Positions 16,192 to 25,935 of a stretch of DNA of 50,465 nt are shown piece by piece (positions within the stretch are counted from its first letter, which is position 1; each line of letters begins with the position of its first letter). The stretch covers positions 4,181,737-4,232,201 of the forward strand of contig NZ_LOJP01000001.1 of NCBI RefSeq assembly GCF_001553785.1, given 5' to 3'. Below the pieces are notes generated by a model, which saw nothing but the letters and a program-made list of their open reading frames with translations, did not search any database and had not been told where the DNA came from. The DNA comes from Actinoplanes sp. TFC3. GTDB lineage: Bacteria; Actinomycetota; Actinomycetes; Mycobacteriales; Micromonosporaceae. The position numbers were made by a program, and so were the translations under genes.

Positions 16192-19100
16192 TCAGCCGGG
16201 TAGCTGGTCCATCGCTTTGAAGATGCGTTTGTCCGAGACCGGGTATGCCGTTCCCAGTGACTGCGCGAAGAAGTTGATCCGCAGCTCCTCGATCATCCAG
16301 CGGATCTCGCGCAGGCCCTCGTCGGCCGGACCGCCCACCGGCAGCTCGGCGCGCAGCTCGCGGTATTCCTGCTCGATCTCGTGCAGCTGGGCCATCAGCT
16401 GACGGTCGCGGGCCAGCGTACTGCCGAGCCGGTCCAGCCGGTACGCGATGCCCTTGAGGTAGCGCGGCAGGTGGTGCAACTGGCGCCAGCCGGTGACGGT
16501 GACGAAACCGGGGTAGACCAGCGCCTTGAGCTGGGCGCGGATGTCGGTCAGGGCCGGGAGCAGGGCCGGCTCGCGGGTCGTACTGAGGCGCTGGCCCACC
16601 TCGTACGCCGTGGCCAGCACCGCCTGCACCTGGGTGACGACCGCAGCAGTGGCATCCACCAGGTCGGCGCGCACCTCGTCGAGCAGCTTGGCGAACTCCT
16701 CACTCGTCCAGGCCGGTCCGCCCGCGTCCTGCACGAGCCGGTCCACGGCGGCGCCGGCGCAATCATCGAGCAGATCGGCGATCGACCGGTACGGGTTGCC
16801 GCGCGAAAGTTCGAGTTTGGCGCGATTGTCCAGCCGTCCCTGCAGATAGCGGGCCGCCGGGGGCAACGTGAGCAGCAGCAACCGCCGGGTGCCCGCGCGC
16901 ATCGCCAAGCGCTGTTCGGCCTCGGTCTCGAAGACCCGTACGGCCACACTGTCCTTCTCGTCGGCCAGCGCCGGATAGACCGCCACCTCGTAGCCGCCGC
17001 GCACCTGTTTGACCGAGCGCGGCACCGTACCGAAATCATTTGTGGTGATCCCGCGCCGCTCGATGTCACCGGCCGCCGCGGAGATGGTCGCCTGCACCTT
17101 GGGCGCCAGGCTGGCCCGCAGCACGTCCAGGTCGCGGCCCTCGCCGACCACCTCGTTGCGGTCGTTGACCACCCGGAAGTTCATCCGCAGATGCTCCGGC
17201 ACCTGGCCGGGTCGCCAGGCGTCGCGCGGGACGACCGTACCGGTCAGCCGGCGCAGCTCGGCGCCGACCGCGTCGCTGAGGTCGCCGCGGCGGGCCGCGA
17301 TGCGCGAAAGTACCGCGTCGGCCCAGTCCGGCACCGGCACGAAGCTGGTGCGCAGGTGCTTGGGCAGGGCCCGGATGAGCCCGACGATGATCTCCTTGCG
17401 CAGACCCGGCACGTTCCAGCCGAAGTCGGTCGCGTCGAGCTTGTTGAGCAGCGGCAACGGCACCTGCACGGTGACGCCGTCGGCCTTGGTGCCAGGCTCG
17501 AACTGGTAGCTCAACGCCAGCCGTACGCCGTCGGCCAGCCAGGCATCCGGGTAGGCGCCCGGGTCGACCCCGTCGCGGCCGGAGTTGACCAGCATCTCGC
17601 GGGTGAAGGTGAGCAGTTGCGGGTCGTCGCGGCGCGCTTTTTTCCACCACGCGTCGAAGTGGCGGGCGGACACCACGTCGGCCGGGATTCGCGCGTCGTA
17701 CAGCTGGAAAACGGTTTCGTCGTCGACCAGAATGTCGCGGCGGCGGGCCCGGTTCTCGACTTCTTCGATGCGGACGAGCAGTTTCGCATTGTCGGCGTAG
17801 AAAGCGTGGTGGGTGTCCCAGTCGCCTTCGACCAGCGCGTGCCGGATGAACAATTCGCGGGAGACGACCGGGTCGACGCGGGCGTAGCCGATTTTTCGCC
17901 GGGGCACGATGGGCAACCCGTACAGGGTCACTTTTTCGTACGCCATGACGGCGCCTTGCTTTTTCTCCCAGTGCGGTTCGCTGTAGCTGCGCTTGACCAG
18001 GTGCGGCGCCAATTTCTCGGCCCATTCCGGCTCGATGCGCGCGTTCACCCTGCCCCAGAGCCGCGAGGTTTCGACCAGCTCGGCCGACATCACCCAGCGG
18101 GGTTGCTTCTTGAACAATGCCGAGCCGGGGAAAATGGCGAACTTGGCTCCCCGGGCGCCGAGGTACTCGCGCTTGTCGGTGTCCTTCAGTCCGATGTGGC
18201 TCAGCAGACCGGAGAGCAGCGCGGTGTGCAAGCGCTGGGCCTCCGGCACACTTTCGTCGTCCTCGGACACCGTCAGATCGAGTTGGCGCGTCGCGACCTG
18301 ACGCAGTTGCGCATACAGATCCTGCCATTCGCGCACGCGCAGATAATTCAAGAACTCACTGCGGCAGAGCCGGCGGAACTGGTTACCGGACAGCTCGCGC
18401 TGCTTCTCCCGCAGATAACGCCACAGATTCAGGTACGAGAAGAAGTCCGATTCCTTGTCGGTGAACCGGGCGTGCTTCTCGTCGGCCTGCTGCTGTTTGT
18501 CAGCCGGGCGCTCGCGCGGATCCTGGATGGACAACGCGGCCGTGATCACCATGACCTCGGCCACGCATTCCTGCACGCCGCCCTCGACCACCATGCGGGC
18601 CAGCCGGGGGTCGACCGGCAATTGCGCGAGCCGCCGTCCCATCGGGGTCAGCTTCTGCTTGTCCAGCGCCCCGAGTTCCTCAAGCAGTTTGATGCCGTCG
18701 GTGATGTTGCGCTTGTCCGGCGGGTCGATGAACGGGAACTTGGCCAGGTCGCCGAGCCCGAGGTTGGTCATCTGAAGAATGACCGACGCGAGGTTCGTGC
18801 GCAGAATCTCGGGTTCGGTGAATTCCGGGCGCCCCTGGAAATCTTCCTCGGAATACAGGCGAAGGCAAATACCGTCTGAGGTACGTCCGCAGCGGCCCTT
18901 GCGCTGGTTGGCGCTGGCCTGGGACACGGCTTCGATGGGCAGCCGCTGCACCTTGAGCCGGCTGCTGTACCGCGAGATCCGGGCGGTGCCGGGATCGATC
19001 ACGTAGCGGATGCCCGGCACGGTCAACGAGGTCTCGGCGACGTTGGTGGCCAGCACGACCCGGCGCCCGGTGTGCCGCTCGAAGACCTTGTGCTGCTCGG

Positions 19101-20109
19101 CCGCCGACAGCCGGCCGTACAGCGCAACGATTTCGGTGTTCCGCAGGTCCCGCTTGTTCAGGGCGTCGGCGGTGTCACGGATCTCGCGTTCACCGCTGAG
19201 GAACACCAGGATGTCGCCGCTGGACTCGCGCCCCAGCTCGTCGACCGCGGCGGAGATCCCGTCCACCAGGTCGACCGGCTCCTCGCGCTCCTCCTCGGTC
19301 TCCTCGATGAGCGGCCGGTAGCGGACCTCGACCGGGTACGTGCGCCCGGACACCTCGATGACCGGGGCGGGGGTGCCGTCGGCGGCGGCGAAATGCTCGG
19401 CGAAGCGCTGCGTCTCGATGGTCGCCGACGTGATGATCAGCTTGAGGTCGGGGCGTTGCGGCAGAAGCTGGCGCAGGTAGCCGAGGATGAAGTCGATGTT
19501 GAGGCTGCGCTCGTGGGCCTCGTCGATGATCAGCGTGTCGTAGCGGCGCAACTGGCGGTCGTGCTGGATCTCGGCCAGCAGGATGCCGTCGGTCATCACT
19601 TTGACCATGGTCTGCTCCGACACCTGGTCGGTGAAGCGGACCTTGTAGCCCACTGTGGCACCCAGGTCGGTGCCCAGTTCCTCGGCGATGCGCTCGGCGA
19701 CCGTGCGCGCGGCGATGCGCCGGGGCTGGGTGTGCCCGATCTGCGCGTCCACCCCGCGGCCCAGTTCCAGGCAGATCTTGGGTAGCTGGGTGGTCTTGCC
19801 CGAGCCGGTCTCGCCCGCCACGATCACGACCTGGTGATCGCGGATCGCCGCGAGGATGTCGTCCTTGCGGGCGCTGACCGGCAGATCGGGGTACGTGATC
19901 GCGGGCGCGGCGGCGATCCGCCACGCGCGGCGCGCCGCCGCGCGGTCGACATCGGCGCTTATCTCGGCGAGCACGGCCGAGCGCGCGGCGTCGTCGCGGA
20001 TCTTGCGGGTGCCCTCCAGGCGGCGGCGCAACCGGCGCTCATCGGCAGGCAGGAGGTCGGACATCTTGCGGCGGAGCTCGGAAAGATCCGAGGAGGGCGT
20101 TACAGACAT
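16192..20109 (-). CDS. hrpA: DEAH-box ATP-dependent RNA helicase HrpA
   Basis: Predicted 1305-aa cytosolic helicase, the normal length for bacterial HrpA. Walker A GETGSGKT is at 99-106 and the DEAH box at 196-199, followed by the SAT motif, then helicase C-terminal motifs VLATNVAETSLTVPGI and QRKGRCGRT, the HA2 and OB-like regions, and the long HrpA-specific C-terminal domain (about residues 720-1300). HrpA proteins act on RNA, including rescue of stalled or collided ribosomes in E. coli. The ATG lies 80 bases after the aldo/keto reductase stop, with no obvious Shine-Dalgarno. Its own stop is 47 bases before the GGDEF-EAL start; co-transcription is possible. The frame is intact throughout. 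Confidence 0.95.
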   Translation of the reverse strand: MSVTPSSDLSELRRKMSDLLPADERRLRRRLEGTRKIRDDAARSAVLAEISADVDRAAARRAWRIAAAPAITYPDLPVSARKDDILAAIRDHQVVIVAGETGSGKTTQLPKICLELGRGVDAQIGHTQPRRIAARTVAERIAEELGTDLGATVGYKVRFTDQVSEQTMVKVMTDGILLAEIQHDRQLRRYDTLIIDEAHERSLNIDFILGYLRQLLPQRPDLKLIITSATIETQRFAEHFAAADGTPAPVIEVSGRTYPVEVRYRPLIEETEEEREEPVDLVDGISAAVDELGRESSGDILVFLSGEREIRDTADALNKRDLRNTEIVALYGRLSAAEQHKVFERHTGRRVVLATNVAETSLTVPGIRYVIDPGTARISRYSSRLKVQRLPIEAVSQASANQRKGRCGRTSDGICLRLYSEEDFQGRPEFTEPEILRTNLASVILQMTNLGLGDLAKFPFIDPPDKRNITDGIKLLEELGALDKQKLTPMGRRLAQLPVDPRLARMVVEGGVQECVAEVMVITAALSIQDPRERPADKQQQADEKHARFTDKESDFFSYLNLWRYLREKQRELSGNQFRRLCRSEFLNYLRVREWQDLYAQLRQVATRQLDLTVSEDDESVPEAQRLHTALLSGLLSHIGLKDTDKREYLGARGAKFAIFPGSALFKKQPRWVMSAELVETSRLWGRVNARIEPEWAEKLAPHLVKRSYSEPHWEKKQGAVMAYEKVTLYGLPIVPRRKIGYARVDPVVSRELFIRHALVEGDWDTHHAFYADNAKLLVRIEEVENRARRRDILVDDETVFQLYDARIPADVVSARHFDAWWKKARRDDPQLLTFTREMLVNSGRDGVDPGAYPDAWLADGVRLALSYQFEPGTKADGVTVQVPLPLLNKLDATDFGWNVPGLRKEIIVGLIRALPKHLRTSFVPVPDWADAVLSRIAARRGDLSDAVGAELRRLTGTVVPRDAWRPGQVPEHLRMNFRVVNDRNEVVGEGRDLDVLRASLAPKVQATISAAAGDIERRGITTNDFGTVPRSVKQVRGGYEVAVYPALADEKDSVAVRVFETEAEQRLAMRAGTRRLLLLTLPPAARYLQGRLDNRAKLELSRGNPYRSIADLLDDCAGAAVDRLVQDAGGPAWTSEEFAKLLDEVRADLVDATAAVVTQVQAVLATAYEVGQRLSTTREPALLPALTDIRAQLKALVYPGFVTVTGWRQLHHLPRYLKGIAYRLDRLGSTLARDRQLMAQLHEIEQEYRELRAELPVGGPADEGLREIRWMIEELRINFFAQSLGTAYPVSDKRIFKAMDQLPG

Positions 20110-20189
20110 GGCGCGTCAACAATAGGCGGGAGCGGCCCGGCGCGCCCGGTGATTATCGCCGCGCTGCCCCTTGGAACAGGGGGCGGCGG

Positions 20190-20969
20190 TCAGGCGGGGC
20201 CGAGCGCGTCGATCCGGGCCATCTCGTCGGCGCTCAACTCGAAGCCGTCGAGCTGGGCGTTGCGGGCGATGCGCTGCGGGTCGGCGCTCTTGGGGATGAC
20301 CACGATCTCGTGCTGCAGATGCCAGCGCAGCACCACCCGGGCGGTGTCCACGTCGTGCGCGGCGGCGATCCCGGTCAGCACCTTGTCCTTGAGGTTCGTG
20401 GTCTTGAACGGGGAGTAGCCCTCGACGACGATGCCGCGGTCGCGGTGGGCGGCGACGAGTTTGGGGTCGTACAGCGTGGGTCCGAAACGAATTTGATTGA
20501 CCGCTGGTTTCTCCCCGGTCGCCCGGATCAGCTCGTCGAGCCCGGCGAGGTCGTAATTGCTGACGCCGACCGCCTTGACCTGGCCTTTCCCGCGGGCGGC
20601 GAGCAGCTCGCGCCACATCGGCACGGAGGCGTCCCGGCTCGGCGGCCAGTGGATCAGCCACAGGTCGATGGCCTCGAGGCCCAGGGCCTTGCGGCTGGCC
20701 TCGAGGGTGGCGCGTTCCTGGCCGGCCCGCTCCGCCTGGATCTTGGTGGTGACGAAGATCTCGTCGCGGGCGAGGCCGCTGTCGGCGATCGCGCGGCCCA
20801 CCTCGTCCTCGTTGCCGTACATGGTGGCGGTGTCGAGGTGGCGGTATCCGGCGTCGAGCGCTGCCCGTACCGCGTCATAGGCCGCCTGGCCGCGCAGTTG
20901 CCACGTGCCGAAGCCGAGCAGCGGCATGCCGGGACCGACACGCTGGGAGGAGATTGTCATGGCTTCCAT
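20190..20969 (-). CDS. Aldo/keto reductase
   Basis: Predicted 259-aa NADPH-dependent (alpha/beta)8-barrel reductase of carbonyl compounds. The catalytic tetrad is visible: Asp in HLDTATMY, Tyr in MYGNE, Lys in VTTKI and His in LIHWPP. The C-terminal cofactor loop IPKSADPQRIARN is present, typical of the AKR5-like bacterial group (2,5-diketo-gluconate reductase type). The first ATG has GGAG 4 bases upstream; a second ATG three codons downstream is an alternative start. It is slightly shorter than average but complete. Substrate is not predictable; the relation to the downstream hrpA gene is probably positional only. Confidence 0.9.
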   Translation of the reverse strand: MEAMTISSQRVGPGMPLLGFGTWQLRGQAAYDAVRAALDAGYRHLDTATMYGNEDEVGRAIADSGLARDEIFVTTKIQAERAGQERATLEASRKALGLEAIDLWLIHWPPSRDASVPMWRELLAARGKGQVKAVGVSNYDLAGLDELIRATGEKPAVNQIRFGPTLYDPKLVAAHRDRGIVVEGYSPFKTTNLKDKVLTGIAAAHDVDTARVVLRWHLQHEIVVIPKSADPQRIARNAQLDGFELSADEMARIDALGPA

Positions 20970-21054
20970 AAAACTCCGCGATCGCCCGTGTCTCCACCAT
21001 GAGGTGGGTCTTTATAGCTGCGATACGACTTCACCATGAGCCTACGGAGCAGCT

Positions 21055-21420
21055 TTGATCGTCGTCGCCGAGGACCACGAGGATATTTTGTTCGTGCTCC
21101 GCCGTTCGCTGGAACGAGCCGGTCATCAGGTTGTCACCACCACCGACGGCGAGCAGGCCCTGGCGGCGGTCCGCAAGCATCGCCCGGACATCGTGGTCAC
21201 CGACGTCGACATGCCCAAGATGACCGGCCTGGACCTGTGCCGGGCGATCCGCGCCGACGAGGGCCTGCGGCACATCCCGGTCGTGCTGGCCAGCGGTTCG
21301 ATGCTGCCCGGCGACGCGCGCGCGACCGAGGTGGGCGCTAGCGCGACGCTGCTCAAGCCGTTCCTGCCCGCCCAGTTGCTGGCGTGCGTGGCGTCGCTGC
21401 TGCCACCGCGGCCGGCGTGA
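21055..21420 (+). CDS. Single-domain response regulator (CheY-like receiver)
   Basis: Predicted 121-aa receiver with no output domain. It has the acidic pair near the N-terminus (AEDHED), the phospho-acceptor Asp in VVTDVDMPKMTG, the Ser of VLASGS at the Thr/Ser switch position, and the conserved Lys in LLKPF. A TTG start is required: an in-frame stop lies 15 bases upstream, and ACGGAG stands 6 bases before the TTG. The gene is convergent with the CHASE histidine kinase and its last 68 bases overlap the kinase's 3' end. The kinase is the obvious phospho-donor candidate. Confidence 0.88.
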   Translation: MIVVAEDHEDILFVLRRSLERAGHQVVTTTDGEQALAAVRKHRPDIVVTDVDMPKMTGLDLCRAIRADEGLRHIPVVLASGSMLPGDARATEVGASATLLKPFLPAQLLACVASLLPPRPA

Positions 21421-23593
21421 TCGTGGCGTTGCGCAGCGCGGTGTCGCGCACGGCGGTGCGTTCGGCAAGCGCCTTGTGCAGGCCGGCACCGGCGAGCGGC
21501 AGCGTGAAGTGGAAGCGGGTGCCGCCGCCGGGGTTGTCGCTCACGCCGATGCTGCCGCCGTGGCGTTCCACGATGCGCCGGCAGATCGCCAGGCCCAGGC
21601 CGCTGCCGGCGTATCCGGCGGCGGCGGCCGCGCGGTGGAAGGTTTCGAAGATGTCGGGCTTGTCGGCTTCCGGGATGCCGATGCCACGATCGGCGACCTC
21701 GATGCGGGTCCAGCCGGGTGCGGCCGCCACCGCTGTGACGTCCACCCGGGGAGTTTCGCCACGGGGTACGTACTTGAGTGCGTTGCCGATCAGATTGTCC
21801 AGCACGTGCCGCAGCATCGCCGGGTCGGCTTTGACCTCGGGCAGGCGCCCCAGATAGAAGTCGGGCCGGGCACTGCCGGGCCGCAGGGCCTCGGTGCGGT
21901 TCCCGATGACGTCGGCCACCAGGGGCGCCAGCGCGACGGCCTCCAGCTTGAGCGGCGCGTCCCGCGAGGTCGTGTAGGCCAGCAGCGTGTCGATCAGGGC
22001 GGCCATCCGGTCCACCGCGTTGGCGATGCGATCCATGGCCGTCCGGGCCTCGAACACCTCCGGGCTTTCCGGGGCCTCGGTCAGTTCGTCGGCTGCGGTC
22101 TCGCAGTGCCCGCGGATGACCGCCAGCGGCGCCTTGAGGTCGTGCGCCACCACCCCGGCGAACACCGCCAGGTCGGTCTCGTAGCGGCGCAGCTCGGTGA
22201 TGTCGTGGAAGACCGCCACCGCGCCGTGCTGGCCCGCGCTGGGATCCAGCGGCCGCCCGTCGACGCTGACCAGGATGCCGTCCAGGCGCTGCTCGTTGCG
22301 GATGAGGATCTCCACGCCGTCGGAGGGCTCGCCGCGCAGCGCCCGCACCAGCGGCAGCTCGTCCATCGGGAACGGGGTGCGCCCGTCGGCTCGGAACAGC
22401 CCGTAGTGCTGCTGCCAGTCCCCCGGTCCGTCCACGTCGTCGTCGACCCCCAGCAGCCCCTGGGCCGCCGGGTTGTGCAGCAGGAACCGCCCGTTCTCGT
22501 CGACCACCCCGACGCCGTCGCCGATGCTGGTCATGACCGCGCGCAGCAGGCCCGCCTGGCGCCGGCTCTCCGCCTCGGCCACGCGCAGCTCCGCGGTGGC
22601 GACCAGCACCTGCGAGCGCGCCCGGGAGCGCCCGGTGGCCAGGATCCAGACCAGCAGGGCCAGCATGACGGTCACCACGATGCCGCCGAGCAGCACGGTC
22701 GCCGGGGTGCTGGTCCGCGCGCCGGGCAGGCGGTGCGAGTCGGCGCTGGTCACCAGCGTCCACTGCCGGTCGGCGACCTGGATGGTGGACGTGCGGGTCA
22801 AGTCGCGCCGCCCCGGTGCGTCGTACGAGGCGATGGGCACCGAACGACCGGCCGTGGTGGCGAACAGCTCACCGTCGAGCGTCCCTTGGCCGGCCTGGTC
22901 GAGTACGCCATCGAGAAAGTCGCGGCCGTGCAGGCCCAGCGCGAGCCACCCCTCGAAGCGGTCGGCCATCACCGGCGTGACGAACAGGAACGACAGCTGC
23001 TGCTCGGCGGGCGGCAGACCCCGGTCCCGCAGAAGCACATACGCGTCCGACACCGCCTGCTTGCCGGTGTACCGGGACTCGCGCAGGGCCTGCGAACCCT
23101 CCGGCGCCGAGGACACATCCAGCCCCGCGGAGATGGGATGACCGTTGTTCAGGGTGCGCTGGAAGATCGAGAAGTAGTGCTCCCCGGCCACAGTGCTCGG
23201 CGAGAGGACCAGCCCTGGCGCCCCACGCTTGCGCCAGAAAGCCTGAGCCGGGGCCACGTCGGATCGTGCGGTGGCCACGACAAGGGCCACCGCGGTCGCC
23301 CCGGGGAGCCCGGCGGTCTGCAGCGGAGCGGTGGCGGCGGCGAAGTCGTCGGCGTCGAAGCCGGGATTGGTGCCGATGCCGGCGGCCACGGCCTGCATCA
23401 GATCGCGGTACCTGCCGGTTTCCGTGGTGACGGCGTTGCGGGCCACGGCCGTGCGCTGGTCCATCACCCGGGCGGCGTCGGCGCGCTGGTCCTCGCGCAG
23501 CGCCCCGACCGCGAGCAGCGTGGCGGTGAGCCCGATGACGAGCACGTTGGCGGCGAGCAGCGGACCGACGAAGCGTCCCTGCCACGCGCTCAC
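21353..23593 (-). CDS. CHASE-PAS sensor histidine kinase
   Basis: Predicted 746-aa membrane sensor kinase. An N-terminal membrane anchor (residues about 8-30) is followed by an extracytoplasmic CHASE domain (about 55-240), a second membrane span (about 295-318), a coiled linker, a PAS domain (about 345-460), HisKA with the phospho-acceptor in VVAHDLKAPL, and HATPase_c with the N box DNLIGNALK and G boxes DRGIGIP and GSGLGL. I place the start at GTG 23593, which has AGGAG 10 bases upstream. The earlier in-frame TTG at 23632 sits in the T-run of a terminator and is less likely. The C-terminal 45 residues are low in structure and lie over the convergent receiver gene. Confidence 0.88.
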   Translation of the reverse strand: MSAWQGRFVGPLLAANVLVIGLTATLLAVGALREDQRADAARVMDQRTAVARNAVTTETGRYRDLMQAVAAGIGTNPGFDADDFAAATAPLQTAGLPGATAVALVVATARSDVAPAQAFWRKRGAPGLVLSPSTVAGEHYFSIFQRTLNNGHPISAGLDVSSAPEGSQALRESRYTGKQAVSDAYVLLRDRGLPPAEQQLSFLFVTPVMADRFEGWLALGLHGRDFLDGVLDQAGQGTLDGELFATTAGRSVPIASYDAPGRRDLTRTSTIQVADRQWTLVTSADSHRLPGARTSTPATVLLGGIVVTVMLALLVWILATGRSRARSQVLVATAELRVAEAESRRQAGLLRAVMTSIGDGVGVVDENGRFLLHNPAAQGLLGVDDDVDGPGDWQQHYGLFRADGRTPFPMDELPLVRALRGEPSDGVEILIRNEQRLDGILVSVDGRPLDPSAGQHGAVAVFHDITELRRYETDLAVFAGVVAHDLKAPLAVIRGHCETAADELTEAPESPEVFEARTAMDRIANAVDRMAALIDTLLAYTTSRDAPLKLEAVALAPLVADVIGNRTEALRPGSARPDFYLGRLPEVKADPAMLRHVLDNLIGNALKYVPRGETPRVDVTAVAAAPGWTRIEVADRGIGIPEADKPDIFETFHRAAAAAGYAGSGLGLAICRRIVERHGGSIGVSDNPGGGTRFHFTLPLAGAGLHKALAERTAVRDTALRNATITPAAVAAATPRTPATGRAGTA

Positions 23594-23630
23594 GCCGTCT
23601 TTGCTCCTCACCACCGCGAGCATAAGACGC

Positions 23631-23667
23631 AAAACGCCCCCGCCGGCCCGGTTCCGCCGACGGGGGC
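23631..23667 (-). terminator. Rho-independent terminator after the SH3-glucosaminidase gene
   Basis: On the minus strand a strong stem GCCCCCG (23667-23661) with CGGGGGC (23642-23636), extended inwards by a G-U and three further pairs, is followed by GTTTT. It lies 25 bases past the stop of the cell-wall hydrolase and just before the kinase gene, separating the two transcripts. Confidence 0.8.
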
Positions 23668-23691
23668 TCAGTTACTTGAGCTGCGCTTGCC

Positions 23692-24849
23692 TTACTGCCA
23701 CGTGTCGTACTGGTAGAGGTTCCAGGAGGCCATGATGCCGGTGACTTTGGTGTAGTAGTTCGGGTCGGTGGCGTAGCCGGCCTTCCAGACGTTCCAGATG
23801 AACTTGTTGGCGTCCTTGGTGTAGGTGAACGCACCGGCGTAGCGCGGGTTCACGCGCAGGAAGCTGCCGTGGTCGCGGAAGGAGTGGGCCTGGGTGGCGT
23901 ACGTGCGGAACACCCCGGTGGTGGTGAAGCACTTGCCGGCCTTGGTGCACTCGTCGGTGACGTAGGTGTGGCAGCCGTTGGCCAGCTTGCCGTACGCGCC
24001 GTTCTGGCACTTGATACCGAAGTAGTTCTTGTCGACCGCGGCCAGACCGCTGCGGCCCCAGCCCGACTCGAGGATCGCCTGCGCCATCGTGACCGAGGCC
24101 GGGACGCCGTACTCACGCCAGCCGCGCTGCGCACCGGGCACCGAGGCCTTGATGAACTGCTCCGGGGTCAGCGTGACCGCCGGGGCCGGGGTGACCGCGC
24201 CGGTACAGGCCGACAGCTTGCCCGAGTACATGTAGGCGTGCGAGATGTAGGTGCCGACCGAGGTCTTGTCCCACTGCGTGGTGGTACGGACCGTGCCGGT
24301 GACGCTCTGCCCGGTGACCGCGCAGACCAGGTTGATCGTGCGCCCGGTGACCACCGACGCGAGCACGGCCGAGGAGGTCGACGGCGCCGAGCGCAGGTTG
24401 ACCTTGCCCTCGAAGCTCTTGACCGTACCGACCACGAACTTCTTGGCGGCCGGGGTCGCGGGCTTGGTCACCGGCTTGGACTTGGTCGGCACGGCAACCG
24501 GCGAGGCCGCCGCGCACACCGGGATGGCCTTCTTGGCCGTGACGTAGGCATGGGAGACGTAGCGCCCGGTACTGAGCCGGTCCCAGGCGGTGGTGGTGCG
24601 CACCGAGCCGCGGACCTTCTGCCCGGTAACCTGACAGGCCACCGTGATCTGCTGGCCGTTACGCAGCGTGGCGACGGCGGCTCCCTGCAACGAGGCCTGG
24701 GAGCGTACCTTCAGCGTGCCGGACACCTTGATGGTCGCGGGCACCCCGGTGCTCGCCGCGTTGGCGGCCTGAGGTGCCACGGTCAGCCCGGCGCCGAGCG
24801 CGGCGACGAGCAGCGGCCCGGTGAGCAGTCGTCGGGCGGTGTGCAACAT
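23692..24849 (-). CDS. Secreted SH3-domain glucosaminidase (autolysin)
   Basis: Predicted 385-aa exported peptidoglycan hydrolase. It has a signal peptide (residues 1-31, ending ANAAS), two bacterial SH3-like repeats (about 37-110 and 140-215; each has the pattern LKVRS/VNLRS ... V/ACxVTGQ ... VRTTTxWD ... GRYVSHAY/GTYISHAY), a Pro/Lys linker between them, and a C-terminal GH73/FlgJ-type glucosaminidase domain (about 230-385). The likely catalytic Glu is in AQAILESGWG, with NYFGIKC and YATDPNYYTKV as further family segments. Four cysteines in the catalytic domain suggest disulfides. The start is the ATG with GAGGGGA upstream. The gene ends at a strong terminator. Confidence 0.88.
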   Translation of the reverse strand: MLHTARRLLTGPLLVAALGAGLTVAPQAANAASTGVPATIKVSGTLKVRSQASLQGAAVATLRNGQQITVACQVTGQKVRGSVRTTTAWDRLSTGRYVSHAYVTAKKAIPVCAAASPVAVPTKSKPVTKPATPAAKKFVVGTVKSFEGKVNLRSAPSTSSAVLASVVTGRTINLVCAVTGQSVTGTVRTTTQWDKTSVGTYISHAYMYSGKLSACTGAVTPAPAVTLTPEQFIKASVPGAQRGWREYGVPASVTMAQAILESGWGRSGLAAVDKNYFGIKCQNGAYGKLANGCHTYVTDECTKAGKCFTTTGVFRTYATQAHSFRDHGSFLRVNPRYAGAFTYTKDANKFIWNVWKAGYATDPNYYTKVTGIMASWNLYQYDTWQ

Positions 24850-25032
24850 TGAGATCCCCTCGATCGCGGCCCAGGCCTGCTTGCCTCGGCTTCGTTCGAA
24901 GGTCCGCTCACGGCGTTGCCGGCCGGGAACGCTGGCGGGTGCAGTCCGGTTGCCCGTGGCACCACGCATGAAAACAGGACGGTATGGGCAATGCTGAGCC
25001 GCCCGACGCGACGCCGAATGGAGAATCCGCCG

Positions 25033-25935
25033 ATGACGGCCCTGGCCTCCCACCCCCGCGACACGGCCCCCGCCGAGCGCGGCCGCGGGTTCAGTCACGT
25101 GTTCGCGCACGCATGCGTCGCCCTGCTCGCGGCGGCCGGGGTGGCTGCGCTGTACTACCTGTGCGTGCGCACCGGCTTGGGCCAGCGCATCGACACCGAC
25201 GCCATGCGCGGTGCCGACGTCGACCACCCGCGCGCCGTCGAGGTGATGCAGCGCGCTCTCAACGGCACCACCCTGGTCAGCTTGATCGCGGTCTGCGTGG
25301 CCGCCGCTGCCATCGGTTTCGTGCGCCGCCGGGCCGACCTGGCCATCGCGGCTGCCGTGCTGGTGCTGGGGGCCAATGCCACGACCCGGGTGCTCAAGAC
25401 GTACCTGGTGCGCCCCGATCTTGATGGCACCTCGATGCCCAACTCCTTCCCCAGCGGGCACACCACAGCGGCCGCCTCCGTTGCCTTTGCCCTGATCCTG
25501 ACCCTGCCGTTCGCGGTCCGGGGCACGGTGGCCGTGATCGGCGCGGCCTACACCACGATCATCGCCGTGGCCACCGTCTGGGCCGAATGGCACCGCCCCA
25601 GCGACACCATGGCGGCGCTGCTGGTGGTGCTGGCCTGGGGCGCGCTGGCCTCGACGATCGTGCGGCTGGGCCGGGTCCGGATCACCGGCGTGACCGCGCG
25701 ACCCAACCGCTACGTGATGCTGCTGTTCGCGATCGGCGGCACCCTGAGCCTGGTGGTAGCCGCGGCCGGCCTGGCAGTGATCACCCTGGGTGACCGTCTG
25801 TCCCCCGAGCTGACCGGTGGCCGGGTGTCGTTCGCCACCGGCATCGCGGCAGTCACCACCGTCGTCGCTGGAACCTTCGCAATCTGGGTACGTCTGGCAG
25901 CAGGCGACCGCCCGTCGCCGCTGCAGTCCTCGTAG
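25033..25935 (+). CDS. PAP2-family membrane phosphatase
   Basis: Predicted 300-aa integral membrane phosphatase of the phosphatidic acid phosphatase type 2 family. The three family motifs appear: KTYLVRP (motif 1), PSGHT (motif 2) and EWHRPSD (motif 3, with the catalytic His and Asp). There are about six to seven membrane spans. The usual arginine of motif 3 (SRxxxxxHxxxD) is replaced by the AEWHRPSD form found in many actinobacterial members. Substrates are likely lipid phosphates such as undecaprenyl or phosphatidyl pyrophosphates; not decidable here. The start was placed at the ATG with GGAG 9 bases upstream; the longer frame overlaps the divergent promoter region. Confidence 0.87.
   Translation: MTALASHPRDTAPAERGRGFSHVFAHACVALLAAAGVAALYYLCVRTGLGQRIDTDAMRGADVDHPRAVEVMQRALNGTTLVSLIAVCVAAAAIGFVRRRADLAIAAAVLVLGANATTRVLKTYLVRPDLDGTSMPNSFPSGHTTAAASVAFALILTLPFAVRGTVAVIGAAYTTIIAVATVWAEWHRPSDTMAALLVVLAWGALASTIVRLGRVRITGVTARPNRYVMLLFAIGGTLSLVVAAAGLAVITLGDRLSPELTGGRVSFATGIAAVTTVVAGTFAIWVRLAAGDRPSPLQSS

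Noticed and set aside
20110..20189. A terminator for the aldo/keto reductase
   Set aside because: The GCCCC/GGGGC stem is only five pairs and no T-run follows on the minus strand.
24850..25032. A cyclic-di-AMP (ydaO) riboswitch upstream of the cell-wall hydrolase
   Set aside because: Such switches are common before actinobacterial wall hydrolases, but the conserved 3' AGCTAACC box and the matching stems were not found on the minus strand.
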